Source: Nocardiopsis eucommiae (GTDB lineage: Bacteria; Actinomycetota; Actinomycetes; Streptosporangiales; Streptosporangiaceae). Taken from it: a stretch of DNA of 64,000 nt. Of this stretch, positions 37,403 through 47,330 are shown piece by piece; position 1 is the stretch's first letter, and each line of letters starts with the position of its first letter. The stretch is from NCBI GenBank assembly GCA_018388625.1, contig CP074402.1, forward strand, positions 2,790,001 to 2,854,000, read 5' to 3'. Under the pieces are notes generated by a model. The model was not told the DNA's origin. It ran no database searches and saw nothing but the letters and a program-made list of their open reading frames with translations. Position numbers and translations under genes: made by a program.

Positions 37403-37417
37403 CTGTGTGGTGCGGGG

Positions 37418-38400
37418 TCAGAAGGTGTGGGCGTCGACTTCGGCGAGGAGGGCCTGGCGGCGTTCCTCGGGCAGGAAGGAGGCGGTGAAGGAGTTGCGGG
37501 CCAGGGTGCGCAGGTGGTCGTGGTCCAGGCCGAGGTGTTCCTGGAGGCCGAGGTAGTTGTCGTTGACGTAGCCGCCGAAGTAGGAGGGGTCGTCGGAGTT
37601 GACGGTGACCAGGAGGCCGGCGTCCATGAGAGCGGGCAGGGGGTGGTCGGCGAGGGTGTCGACGGCGCGCAGGCGGACGTTGGAGAAGGGGCACACGGTC
37701 AGGGGGTCTGGGTGGTGGCCAGGTGGGTGACGAGTGCGGGGTCGTCCAGGCAGCGGATGCCGTGGTCGATGCGTTCGGCGCCCAGGAGGTCGAGGGCCTG
37801 CCAGATGTAGTCGGCGGGGCCTTCCTCTCCGGCGTGGGCGACGCGGTGCAGGCCGAGGTCGGCGGCGGCCTGGAAGACCTCGGTGAACTTCTCGGGCGGG
37901 TTGCCGACCTCGGCGGAGTCCAGGCCGACGGCGTTGATCTGGTGCAGGTGGGGGCGGGCGGCGTGGAGGGTGTCCATGGCTTCGCTGGCGGGGAGGTCGC
38001 GCAGGAAGCAGAGGATGAGGCTGGTGGAGATGTTGTGGCGTTGGAGGCTGGTGTCCAGGGCGGAGGAGAGGCCGTTGATGACGGTGGCCAGGGGGACGCC
38101 GCGGTTGGTGTGGGCCTGGGGGTCGAAGAAGATCTCGGCGTGGCGGACGCCCTGGGTGGCGGCGCGGGTGAGGTAGGCCTCCGCGAGGTCGTGGAAGTCG
38201 GCTTCGGTGCGCAGGACGTCCATGAGCTCGTAGTAGAGGTTGAGGAAGGACTGGAGGTCGGTGAAGGAGTAGGCGTCGCGCAGGGCCTGGACGTCGGCGT
38301 GGGGCAGGGTGATGCCGTTGCGGTCGGCCAGGTGGAAGGCGAGTTCGGGTTCCAGGGTGCCTTCGATGTGGAGGTGGAGTTCGGCTTTGGGGATGGCCAT
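37418..38400 (-). CDS. Adenosine/adenine deaminase, apparent frameshift
   Basis: About 327 residues. Zinc ligands and active-site residues: AELHLHIEGTLEPEL (HxH), HRVAHAGEEG, RIDHGIRC and VTVNSDDPSYFGG. The HIEGT form is nearer to adenine deaminases of the Aah1 type than to classical adenosine deaminase (HLDG), so adenine may be the substrate. The frame breaks at 37702-37706; one more base joins TQTP to LTVCPFSN. Purine salvage enzyme, cytoplasmic. Divergent from the class V aminotransferase at 38584. Confidence 0.88.
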
Positions 38401-38583
38401 GGCAGCCGGGCGCCCTTTCTTCGGGTGGTGTGGGTTGTTGGCCATTGTGGCTGATGGCGGGGGTGGGTTGGCCTGTGGTGGGGGCGGTGTGGGACACATC
38501 GGGGCCGGTGTGGGGGTGGTGGTCTCGGCCCGGGGTGGGGCAGGGTGCGGGTGAGGGTCGTCGTCGAGGTGAGGAGTGGGCGC

Positions 38584-39748
38584 GTGGTGGACGTGGCTGG
38601 GTTGCGGGCGCAGACGCCGGGGTGCGCGGGGTTGGTGTTCCTGGACAACGCGGGGTCGTCGTTGGTGCCGTCGGTGGTGCACGAGGCGGTCGTGGGGCAT
38701 CTGGAGCTTGAGACCCGGGTGGGTGGGTACGAGGCGCGGGAGCGTGCGGCGGGGGCTGTGGAGGGGTGTACGGAGCAGGTGGCGGGGTTGATCGGGGCGT
38801 CGCCGGGGAGGTGGTGTTCTTCGAGGGGGCGTCGCAGGCGTGGTCGTTGGCGTTGGGTGCGGTGGTGTTGGAGCCGGGGCAGCGGGTGTTGACGACCAGG
38901 AGTGAGTACGCGAGCAACGGGGTGGGGTTGTTGCGGTTGGCGGCGTTGCGTGGGGTGCGGGTGGAGGTGGTGCCCGACGACGCCGACGGGGTGGTGGACG
39001 TGGGGGTGTTGGCGGAGGAGTTGGGGCGTGGGGACGTGGGGTTGGTGGCGATCAACCACATGCCCACGCACAGCGGGTTGGTGAATCCGGCCGAGGCGGT
39101 GGGGGCGGCGTGTCGGCGGTTCGGGGTGACGTACCTGTTGGACGCCTGCCAGTCGGTGGGGCAGTGGGAGGTCGATGTGGAGCGGATCGGGTGTGATCTG
39201 CTCTCGGGGACCGGGCGTAAGTTCCTGCGGGGGCCGCGGGGGACGGGGTTCCTGTATGTGCGGGAGGGGACCCGGTTGGGTGAGCCGTTGGTGGTGAACC
39301 ATGTGGGTGGTCGGTGGAGCGGGCCGGGTGAGTACCGGGTGTTGCCGGGGGCGGCGGGGTTCGAGGCGTTCGAGCACGCGGTGGCGGCGCAGGTGGGGTT
39401 GGGTGTGGCGGCGGCCTATGCGCGTCGGGTGGGGATGGGGTGGGCGCGGGAGCGGATCGACGGTTTGGCGGGGTGGTTGCGGGGGGCGTTGGGTGAGGTG
39501 CCGGGGGTGGTGGTGCATGACCGGGGGCGGGAGTTGTCGGGGATCGTGACGTTCTCGGTGGGTGGGCGTGAGTCGGAGTGGGTGGTGGGGGCGTTGCGGG
39601 AGCGGGGGTGCGTACGAGTGTGGCGCGGCCCTTTGATCAGCGGTGGTCGGAGGGGCCGGGGCACGCGGTGGTGCGGGCGTCGGTGCACTACTACAACTCG
39701 GAGGAGGAGTTGGAGCGCACGGTGGGGTTGGTGCGGGGGTTGGTGTAG
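38584..39748 (+). CDS. Class V aminotransferase-like PLP protein, apparent frameshifts
   Basis: About 388 residues after adding one G at 38805-38808 and one at 39604-39608. VFLDNAGSSLVPSVV opens the fold, VTYLLDACQSVGQWEVD holds the PLP Asp, and LSGTGRKFLRGPRGTGFLYV holds the PLP Lys. It resembles cysteine desulfurase/isopenicillin epimerase-type enzymes; the reaction is unknown. GTG at 38584 follows AGGAG. A second class V homologue lies 0.8 kb away on the other strand. Confidence 0.85.
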
Positions 39749-40072
39749 GCCCGTGGGCGGGGTCGTGTGTGGTGGTGCGGTGTCGGGGAGCGGGCCGCGC
39801 GGCGATCCGGTGGCGGTGCCGTCCCCCTCTGGTGTGTCAGTGCGGGTGGGAGTAGAGGTCGGTGGCGGCGACCACGGTCTCGGCGATGCCGCCGGTGTTG
39901 CTGGTGTGGGCGGTGGTGTGGCGGCGGTTGCGGTCGGGTCGGGTGGGGGTGCCGCTGGTGGGTTTTGTGTGCGTTTGGTGGGGTTGGTGTGGTGGTGGGT
40001 GGCGGGGCTGGGATCGTTGGGGGCAGTGGTCCGGGTGTGGAAGTAGGGGGTCCTGTGTCGGGGGAGTCGGGT
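39749..40072. other. Gene-poor, G-rich region
   Basis: 324 bases between the aminotransferase and the PPOX-type gene. Very G- and T-rich on the plus strand. Frames in either strand give only Gly/Val/Trp/Arg or Pro/Thr/His runs, so I see no gene. The promoter of the next gene may lie here. Confidence 0.4.
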
Positions 40073-40507
40073 GTGAGTGGTGTGCAGAGGGAGTCCGTGC
40101 TCGGGGAGACGGATCCGTTCCTGGTGTTCTGGGGTGAGCGGCACCTGTGCACGTTGGCGTCGCCGCGTGCGGACGGGAGTCTGCACCAGGTGCCGGTGGG
40201 GGTGACCTATGACCCGGAGCGGCATCTGGCGCGGGTGATCTCCTCGGCCACGAGTTTCAAGGTGCGGAACCTGGAGGCGCGGCCGGGGTCGCGGGTGTCG
40301 GTGTGCCAGGTGGACGGGCGGCGGTGGTCGACGTTGGAGGGTGAGGCGTGGGTGAGCCGTGATCCGGCGGTGGTGGCCGAGGCGGTGCGCCGGTACGCGT
40401 CGCGGTATCGGGAGCCGCGTGCGAACGCGGATCGCGCGGTGATCGAGATCGTGGTGAAGCGGGTGATGGGGAACGTGCGGCCCGAGCGGGAGGGGATCGT
40501 TCCCTGA
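40073..40507 (+). CDS. PPOX-class F420/flavin-dependent oxidoreductase
   Basis: 144 residues from GTG at 40073, which has GGGGGAG seven bases upstream; GTG at 40055 is possible. A split-barrel flavoprotein: CTLASPRADGSLHQVPVGV, ARVISSATSFKVRNLEARP, RVSVCQVDGRRWSTLEGEAW, and a C-terminal helix. Relatives use F420 or FMN to reduce small molecules or biliverdin. The stop is close to a terminator that carries a 22-bp duplication. Confidence 0.85.
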   Translation: MSGVQRESVLGETDPFLVFWGERHLCTLASPRADGSLHQVPVGVTYDPERHLARVISSATSFKVRNLEARPGSRVSVCQVDGRRWSTLEGEAWVSRDPAVVAEAVRRYASRYREPRANADRAVIEIVVKRVMGNVRPEREGIVP

Positions 40508-40510
40508 CCG

Positions 40511-40554
40511 GTGGTGGGGCGTTGAGGGGGCTGTGGTGGGGCGTTGAGGGGGCT
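40511..40554. repeat. 22-bp perfect tandem duplication
   Basis: 40511-40532 and 40533-40554 are identical and adjacent, starting GTGGTGGGGCGTTGAGGGGG. The second copy supplies the left arm of the following terminator. Confidence 0.85.
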
Positions 40555-40570
40555 GGTGTTCCAGCCCCCT
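40547..40570. terminator. Bidirectional terminator
   Basis: AGGGGGCTGG (40547-40556) and CCAGCCCCCT (40561-40570), loop TGTT, between the convergent PPOX gene and the minus-strand aminotransferase. Confidence 0.8.
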
Positions 40571-40584
40571 TCGTCGTGTGGGGG

Positions 40585-41603
40585 TCAGGTGGTGAGGACC
40601 TTGGCAGCCAGGTCGGCGTCGGCTTCGGTGTTGTACAGGTGGAAGGCGAGGCGGGTGTGGCCCTCGCGTTCGGTGGCGGTGATGCCGGCCGCGCGCAGGG
40701 TGGCCAGGGCGTCGGGGTGGTCGACGGTGGTGATGGCGGAGTGGGCGGGGGTTGGTCCAGGTGGGCGCGGAAGCGGTCGGTGAGGCGGGTGTTGTGGGTG
40801 TGGACGTGGTCGACGCCGTGGTGCAGGAGGGTGTCCAGGGCGGGTGCGGCGGCGACGGCGGCGAGCCAGTTGGGGGAGAGGTCGAAGGCGCGGGCGGTGG
40901 GTGAGGGGGTGAAGTGGTCGCGGTAGAAGGCGGTGGCGGGGTCGGTGTCGGCTATGGGTCCGGCGTTGATGGGGCGCAGGCGGGTGCGTAGGTGGGGGAG
41001 AGGTAGGCCATGGCCAGGCCTCGGGGGACATGAGCCATTTGTAGGCGGAGCAGACGAGGGCGTCGAAGCGGGTGGCGTCCAGGGGAGCCAGCCGGCGGCC
41101 TGGGTGGCGTCGGCCAGGACGAGGGTGTGGTGGGTGCGGGCGGCGGTGAGGATGTCGTCGGTGGGGGCCAGGGCGCCGTTGGCTGATTGGACGGGGCTGT
41201 AGGCGACGAGGTGGGTGGTGGGGGTGATGTGGTCGGCCAGGGCGTGCAGGGGTGCGGTGTGCACGGTGATGCCGCGGTCGGCGTGGGCGTGGAAGGGGAA
41301 GGTGGTGGAGGTGAACTCGCCTTGGGGGACGAGGACGTGGGCGCCGTCGGGGAGGGAGGCGGCGATGGTGCCGACGAGTTGGGCGGTGCTGGCGCCCAGG
41401 GTGATGTCGTCGGTGGGGGCGTGGAGGAGTTGGGCGAAGCGGGCGCGGACGGTTTCGGTGGTCTGGCTCCAGTGGTGGGGGTCGGCGGTGGCGGTGTGCC
41501 AGGTGTGGGTGGCGTGGGTGAGGGCGTGGTGGGCGGTGGTGGGTGGGATGCCGTACTGGGCGGTGTTGAGCCAGATGGTGTCGGTGTTCCAGGTGCTGTT
41601 CAT
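40585..41603 (-). CDS. Second class V aminotransferase-like PLP protein, apparent frameshifts
   Basis: About 340 residues after adding one base at each of four G runs: 41092-41095, 41023-41027, 40994-40998 and 40747-40751. The joined protein shows TIWLNTAQYGIPPTT, ITLGASTAQLVGTIAASL, LVLADATQAAGWLPLDATRF (PLP Asp), VCSAYKWLMSPRGLAMAYL (PLP Lys) and LRPINAGPIADTD. That all four repairs recover conserved motifs supports a real gene. Start is ATG 41603. Reaction unknown. Confidence 0.82.
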
Positions 41604-41738
41604 GGGTGGGGAGCCTAGGGCATGGGTGGGTTTGCGTGTGGGGGAGGTTCCCACCTGGTGTTTTGCTGTTCTGGCAAGGATTGTTGTCGGTTGGTGGGGT
41701 GGGGGTGAGGATGGGGGCACGAACTGAGGAGGACTGTG

Positions 41739-42694
41739 ATGGACGAGCTCACGCGTGAGGTCGAGGTCGTGGTGGTCGGTGGCGGTGTGGCCGGGTTGGC
41801 GGGGGCGCTGTCCCTGGCCCGGGCGCGCCGGTCGGTGCTGGTGGTGGACGAGGGGCGCCCGCGTAACGCCCCGGCCGAGGGGTGCACGGCCTGCTGGGGC
41901 AGGAGGGTGTTTCCCCTGCTGAGCTGCTCGAACGCGGGCGTGCGGAGGTGGCCTCCTACGGGGGTGTGGTCGAGTCGGGCCGGGTGGTGGCCGTGGAGCG
42001 CGCGGGCGACGGGTTCGCCGTGGGGCTCGCGGACGGGTCCGTGGTGGGGGCGCGGCGGTTGCTGGTGACCACCGGGTTGGTGGACGAGCTGCCCGACATC
42101 GACGGGTTGGCCGAGCACTGGGGTTCGGGGGTGCTGCACTGCCCCTACTGCCACGGGTGGGAGGTGCGCGACCAACCGGTGGCGGTGGTGGCCGACGGGC
42201 CGGTGGCCGTGCACGCCGGGCTGTTGTGGCGGCAGTGGACCGATCGGGTGACGGTCCTGGCCGACCCCGCGTGGGACCTGGGCCCGCAGGGCCGGGAGAA
42301 GCTGGTGGCGCGCGGGGTCACCGTGGTCGACGGCCCGGTCCGGGCGGTGGAGTCCGACGCCGACGGGGTGAGCGGTGTGCGCACCGTGGACGGCGTCGTG
42401 GTGGAGGTGCGCGTGGTGGTGGTGCCCACGTTCATGCGTGCGCGTTCGCGGTTGCTGGCCGACCTGGGGGTCGCGGTGAGCGAGGTGCGGATGGGCGAGC
42501 ACGTCATGGGCACCCATGTGGAGGTCGACGCGATGGGCGCGACCTCGGTGCCGGGGGTGTGGGCGGCGGGCGACGTCACCTCGCCCAGCGCACAGGTGGT
42601 CGGTTCGGCGGCCGCGGGCAACAGGGCGGGGGCGGCGATCAACGCGGACCTGGTCATGGCGGAGGCGGAGCACGCCCTGGACCCGACCCGGTAG
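41739..42694 (+). CDS. Thioredoxin-reductase-like FAD/NAD(P) oxidoreductase, apparent frameshift
   Basis: About 318 residues. VVVVGGGVAGLAGALSLARA is the FAD-binding start, VLHCPYCHGWE carries the redox CPYC pair, VAVVADGPVAVHAGLL is the NAD(P) region, and GVWAAGDVTSPSAQVVGSA closes the FAD fold. The frame breaks at the four-G run 41879-41882; one more G gives AEGVHGLLGQEG. No thioredoxin is adjacent, so the partner is unknown. ATG 41739 follows GAGGAGGA. Confidence 0.9.
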
Positions 42695-42709
42695 GCCGGG
42701 GGAAGGGTG

Positions 42710-42746
42710 GGGCGCCCGGGCCGCCCGCACGCGGCTCCGGGCGCCC
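42710..42746. terminator. Hairpin between convergent oxidoreductase and phosphatase genes
   Basis: GGGCGCCCGG (42710-42719) pairs with CCGGGCGCCC (42737-42746) in the 72-base gap. Confidence 0.6.
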
Positions 42747-42766
42747 TCGGGGAGAGGGTTCGAGGG

Positions 42767-44067
42767 TCAGGACGTGGTGGTCACACGCTTGCCCTGGTCG
42801 TCCTTGACGATGGTGAAGGAGTCCACGACCCGGCCGTCGGCGGTGCGGGCCACGTACTCCAGGTGCGGGCCGTCCACCTCCACGGTCTGGAAGGTCTGGG
42901 TGTCGGTGAGCTGGACGCGGGCCTCGGCGCCGTGGTCGGCCCAGTTGTCGTCCTGGGCGTCGTACATCTTGGGGCCGGTGACGGTGACCGCGTACACGGG
43001 GCCGGTGTGGGTGTCGGGGTCCTGGGTGCGGTTCGCGGTCAGGTTGCCGCGGCTGTAGGAGTGGTCGTGGCCCTGGAGGACGAGGTCGACGTCGTGCTCC
43101 TCCAGGATCGGGAGCCAGGAGTCGCGCAGGGGGCCGTTGTCGCGGCCGGGGCTGTTGGAGAAGACCGGGTGGTGGAAGGTGACCACGGTCCACGGGTTCG
43201 GGTTGTCCTCCAGCACCGACGCGAGCCAGTCGCGTTGGGTGTCCAGCCACGTTCCGGGCCGTAGCGGGGTGGTGTTGCGGTAGTTGGAGTTCAGGACCAC
43301 GAACCGCACGCCCTGGTAGTCGGTGTGGTAGACGGTCTCGTTGAGGTCGGCGCCGTCGGTGGGGCCGTTGCCCGCGCCGGGGAACTGCGGGGTCCAGTGG
43401 TCGCTGAGGTTGGTGCCCGAGTACTCGTGGTTGCCGGGGGCGGTCACGTGGTTGATGCCGCCGGTGGTCTGGCTGCCGAAGGCGTCGTACCACTCGCCCC
43501 ACTGGGAGTCGCTGTTGGCGTGGTCGATGAGGTCCCCGGCGTGCACGGCCAGGGCGGCGTCGGGTTCGGCGGCCAGGGCGGCGCGTACGACCGGGGCGGC
43601 GCCGGAGGTGATGTCGTTCTGGATGTCACCGAAGTACAGGAAGCTGAAGGGGTCGGCCTCGTGGGAGGCGGTGGTGAAGGTGTGCCACGCGGCGACGGTC
43701 TGGTCGCCGTCGCCCACCCGGTACCGGTAGGCGGTGTCGGGGGTCAGGTCGGTGGCGGTGGCCGCGTAGTGGGTGCCGCCCGCGTCGCCGGTGACCTGCC
43801 CCTGGACCCGGGTGACCTGGTCGGGGTCGGTGGTGGGGGCGATCTCCAGGACGGCGGTGCGGCCGTGGTCGGCGCGCCAGGTCACGGTCTGGGAGGTGGC
43901 GGGGTCGGCGGTGGGGGAGAGGGTGAGCCGCTCGGGGGCCTGCTGCGCGGAGGCGGTGGTGGGCAGGGCGACGGCGGGGGCCAGGGTCATGGCGCCGACC
44001 CCGAGCAGGGCCAGGGCGTGACGGATACGCAGCGGGCGGCGTGCCGCGGAGCGGGGGACGCGGTCAT
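42767..44067 (-). CDS. Secreted purple-acid-type metallophosphoesterase, apparent frameshift
   Basis: About 433 residues. From ATG 44067, adding one base in 44053-44057 gives a signal peptide (RIRHALALLGVGAMTLAPAV, then PTTASA). An FN3-like purple-acid-phosphatase N domain follows (LTPDTAYRYRVGDG). The metal motifs are LYFGDIQND, VHAGDLID, TAPGNHEYSG, VVTFHHPVFSN and VLQGHDHSYSRG. It probably frees phosphate from organic esters outside the cell. Divergent from the phosphotransferase at 44229. Confidence 0.9.
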
Positions 44068-44228
44068 GGGGGGTTCGCTTTCGTGCGGGGGCGGGACGCT
44101 GGTGAGGTTAGCGGCGGGGGTGTAACGGGGTGTGAACGCGGGGGGACGGAGAGCCTGCGTGGGGTCGACAAACCCGCACGGGCGGTCTAGGTTGGGGCGG
44201 TTCCGCCCCTCACCCCTTGGAGTGTGCT

Positions 44229-45194
44229 GTGCGTGCCCTGCCCCCTGTTGGTCCGTTGCGGGAGCTGGCCCGTCGTGCCCTGGGTGTTCGGGTCGTGGGG
44301 GTGGAGCGGTTGCGCGGTGGTACGAAGAAGGGCGTGTACCGGCTGGTCACGGCGGACGAGTCCAGTGTGGTCGCCTACGTGTGGAGTGCGGCGGAGAACT
44401 ACTGGCCCGCCTCCCCCGCCGTGGAGGGGCCCTTCTCCCACGCGGACGGTGTGGACCTGTTCGTGGGCGCGGTCGAGGCGCTGGAGCCGTTGGGGGTGCG
44501 TACCCCGCGTGTGCTGTGGGTGGAGCGCGACCACCGGGGGCTCGGCGGCGCGGACGTGGCCCTGGTGGAGGATGTGCGCGGTCCCACCTTGGAGGAGCAC
44601 ATCGCCCACGGTGATCCGGTGTTCGTGGAGGGTGTGCTGGGCCGGTTGGGTGAGGTGTTGGCGGCGATGGGGACCCGGTGGGAGTCGGGGGTGGGCAAGG
44701 TGTCGCGGCCGCTGGTGCGGGATCGTTCCGGTGCGGAGCTGGTGGTGGAGCGGGCGTTGGTGGATCTGGCCGAGGGGGCGCGGCGCAGGCCGGAGCTGGC
44801 GGAGGTCGCCTCCGCCGTGGAGGTGCGGTTGGGTGCGTTGTTCGAACGGGTGGGTCCCCGGTTCGAACACGGGTTGGTACACGGTGAGTTGGGGCCCGAC
44901 CACGTGCTGGTGGATCCCTCGGGGGAGCCGGTGCTGATCGACGTGGAGGGGCTGATGTTCTTCGACGCCGAGTGGGAGCACGCGTTCCTGCGGGTGCGGT
45001 TCGGTGACCTGTACCGGTACCTGGAGCGTCCGGGGTTGGATCCGGCGCGTACGGAGTTGTACGCGTGGGCGGAGCACCTGTCGTTGGTGGCGGGGCCGTT
45101 GCGGTTGTTGGACGGGGACTTCCCCGACCGTGCGGTGCTGGTGGGGATCGCGGAGCACCACCTGGGCCGGGTGCTCGCCCTGACTCGGGGGTGA
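44229..45194 (+). CDS. Aminoglycoside-phosphotransferase-like kinase
   Basis: 321 residues from GTG at 44229, with GGAG six bases upstream. APH/choline-kinase fold: KKGVYRLVTADESSVVAYVW in the N-lobe, then FEHGLVHGELGPDHVLVDP in place of the usual HGDLxxxN, and VLIDVEGLMFFDAEWEHA as the metal loop. The catalytic Asp is Glu and the Asn is His, so activity is doubtful or altered. Substrate unknown. Convergent with a short homologue 9 bases away. Confidence 0.8.
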   Translation: MRALPPVGPLRELARRALGVRVVGVERLRGGTKKGVYRLVTADESSVVAYVWSAAENYWPASPAVEGPFSHADGVDLFVGAVEALEPLGVRTPRVLWVERDHRGLGGADVALVEDVRGPTLEEHIAHGDPVFVEGVLGRLGEVLAAMGTRWESGVGKVSRPLVRDRSGAELVVERALVDLAEGARRRPELAEVASAVEVRLGALFERVGPRFEHGLVHGELGPDHVLVDPSGEPVLIDVEGLMFFDAEWEHAFLRVRFGDLYRYLERPGLDPARTELYAWAEHLSLVAGPLRLLDGDFPDRAVLVGIAEHHLGRVLALTRG

Positions 45195-45203
45195 GGGCGG
45201 CCC

Positions 45204-45519
45204 TCACGGGCGGGGTGGTGCGAGGTCCGGCCAGGGCGCGGGCGGGTCGGTGGTGGGGACCCTGTGGATGAGGGCCAGTCGGTGGCCGATCTGGGTGGTG
45301 GTGACCAGGTCGGGGGTGCGTGCTCCAGCGGGGGATGAGGGCGGCCTCCGTGTGTGGGCTGTCGGCGTCGTCGGGGGTGCCGGGCAGACGAAGGACCAGG
45401 TCGGGGCCGAGGGCGAGGACGTGGTGAGCGCCGCCCGGAGGTAGTGGGTGGACCTGCTCGGGTGGGACGTGGTGGCGTGCGGCGATCGTGTGCGCGGCGG
45501 CGGGGACGGTGGGTTGCAT
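45204..45519 (-). CDS. Short phosphotransferase-like protein, truncated
   Basis: About 105 residues after adding one base at 45330-45334 and at 45312-45316. HHVLALGPDLVLRLPGTPDD, LIPPLEHAPPDLV and IGHRLALIHRVP look like the first part of an APH-type N-lobe, but the protein stops before any catalytic loop. It may be a fragment, or a small protein of its own. It ends nine bases from the convergent full-length kinase gene. Confidence 0.5.
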
Positions 45520-45806
45520 GGCCGAGGATTCTGACACCCCCTGTGGGATCGGGCCCCTGGTTTTCGGGGCGTGGGAAACGGGTCGCCGGGGTGCCGCTCC
45601 GGTGGGTACGATGCGCCCATGCGTTCCTGAGCCGTCGGTCCCCATGTGCGTGGCGCCCAGCCCCGTGGGGTGAACCCTGCTCCGTTTCGGGACGTCCGTG
45701 TTCGTCACCTCCTCTCCTCCAGTTCTCCGCCGTGGGCGGGCGTCGCCGCGTGGGCCTCCCCTGCGGGTCGAGTCCCCGTCGAACCGACACCCACGAAGGA
45801 GACCTG

Positions 45807-46587
45807 ATGATCGACACTGGCCTGGCTGGACGCACCGTCCTGGTCACGGGCGGATCCGGCAACATCGGCGCGGCGGTCAGCCGCGCGTTCGCGGCGCAGG
45901 GGGCGCGAGTGGCCGTGCACTACCTGGCCCGGGACGCCCCCGTTCCGGAGGGCGCCGTGTGGGGACACGTGACCCCCGCGGGGAGGAGGCCCACCGGTTG
46001 GCGCGCGAGCTGGGGAACGGCTCCTTCGCGGTGAGCACCGACCTGTCTGACCCCGAGGGCCGTCCCGGCTGGTGGGTGAGGTCGTGGAGCGGGCCGGGGC
46101 GGTCCACGTCCTGGTCAACAACGCCGCGCACTGTGAGAGCCCGGACACCGTGGACACGCTGACATACGGCTCGCTGGAGCGCCACTACCGGGTGAACGCG
46201 ATCGCCCCGGCGCTCCTGACCTCCCAGGTGGTGGAGCGTCGTCGGGGTCGGGAGTCGCTGTGCGTCGTCAACGTCACGACCGACGCCGCGCGGGCCTTTT
46301 CCGGGCAGACCGGGTACGGGACGTCGAAGGCGGCGTTGGAGGCGTTGACCCGCTCGACCGCGTTGGACCTGGCCGGGCGGGGTGTGCGTGTGAACGCGGT
46401 CGCGCCGGGTCCGGTGCAGACGGGGTGGATGGACGAGGAGCTGGTGGCGCGGGTCGAGGGGATCGTGCCGATGGGTCGGGTGGGTGAGCCGGGGGACATC
46501 GCGGACGCGGTGGTGTTCCTGGCCTCGGACCAGGCTCGCTGGGTGACGGGGCAGGTGGTGCAGGTCGCGGGCGGCCACGCCCTGTGA
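45807..46587 (+). CDS. Short-chain dehydrogenase/reductase, apparent frameshifts
   Basis: About 260 residues after adding one base at 45980-45983 and one near 46067. VLVTGGSGNIGAAVSRAFAA is the cofactor site, VLVNNAAHCESP the NNAG-like motif, TGYGTSKAALEALTRS the catalytic Tyr-Lys, and NAVAPGPVQTGWMD the loop after strand 6. Typical FabG-like length. Substrate unknown. The ATG at 45807 follows AAGGAGA. Confidence 0.88.
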
Positions 46588-46742
46588 CCCGGGGTGGTGG
46601 GGGTCCGCTCGGTCTCGGACGGCGGACCCGTGTGCCGTGGTGGCGGGACTCGTCGCCCTCGGGATCGCGTGGCTCGGTCGCTTCGGGGACCTCTGGTCGA
46701 ATCTTTCCGTCGGCGACCCCACACACGGCGTGAGCTGGGGGT

Positions 46743-46780
46743 CCGTGGCCCCGGGACCCCGGACGGTGCCGGGGCCACGG
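46743..46780 (+). terminator. Hairpin downstream of SDR gene
   Basis: CCGTGGCCCCGG (46743-46754) and CCGGGGCCACGG (46769-46780) pair perfectly. It lies 155 bases after the SDR stop and just before the next promoter. Confidence 0.6.
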
Positions 46781-46791
46781 GGTGCCCGGGG

Positions 46792-46834
46792 TTGACAACC
46801 CCCGCCACGGAATCTACTTTCCTTTTAGAAAGTA
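46792..46834 (+). promoter_or_regulatory. Sigma-70-type promoter overlapped by inverted repeat
   Basis: TTGACA (46792-46797), a 17-base spacer and TACTTT (46815-46820) form a near-consensus promoter. TACTTTC (46815-46821) and GAAAGTA (46828-46834) form an inverted repeat covering the -10 box, a probable operator for the winged-helix regulator at 47327. Confidence 0.75.
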
Positions 46835-46859
46835 ATTGATGAACGGACAGGAGATGGCC

Positions 46860-47330
46860 ATGGACGCCGACCCCACACCCCCGCTCGACCAGGCCGCCGA
46901 AGCCCGCCGCAGGCTCGCCGCCCACACCGCACCGCCCGCCTCCTTCTGGGCCCTCCAAGCGGTCGGCTGCACGCTGGTCGCCGGCCTGCCGATCTGGATG
47001 TCCCTGCTCTCACTCGAGAGCCGCCACCTCCAGTGGATTCTGGTCGTGGTGGCCGTGGCGGCGGCCGGACTGAGCTGGGCGCGTCGTCGGCGCACCGGCG
47101 TCACCCTGCCGCGTTGGGCCAGCGCCTACCCCAGCGCCCGGCGCCCGCGCGTGGTCGTCCTGATCGTCACGGTCCTCGGCCTGATCGCCATCCACACCCT
47201 GGTCGGACGGGGGCAGGAGGGCCTGGCCCTGGCCGTGCTGGGGCCCGTGGCACTGACCTCGCTGTGCGGCTACCTGTGGGTGCAGACGGCCATGCGCCGT
47301 GACATCGAGGACGGCCGGGTACGGGCGTGA
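46860..47330 (+). CDS. Small integral membrane protein
   Basis: 156 residues from ATG at 46860, which has AGGAG six bases upstream; ATG 46839 and 46854 are alternatives. About four helices: WALQAVGCTLVAGLPIWMSL, LQWILVVVAVAAAGLSWA, VVVLIVTVLGLIAIHTLV, and ALAVLGPVALTSLCGYLWV. Function unknown. Overlaps the following regulator by four bases (GTGA), a common arrangement in which the regulator controls a membrane partner. Confidence 0.8.
   Translation: MDADPTPPLDQAAEARRRLAAHTAPPASFWALQAVGCTLVAGLPIWMSLLSLESRHLQWILVVVAVAAAGLSWARRRRTGVTLPRWASAYPSARRPRVVVLIVTVLGLIAIHTLVGRGQEGLALAVLGPVALTSLCGYLWVQTAMRRDIEDGRVRA

Noticed and set aside
36801..39518. 905-codon minus-strand open frame
   Set aside because: Low-complexity Pro/Thr/Arg/His translation overlapping DUF2332, the deaminase and the aminotransferase; only the deaminase part in its proper frames is real.
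39749..40072. Gene in the G-rich gap
   Set aside because: All frames give low-complexity runs, no ribosome site fits, and no conserved motif is seen.
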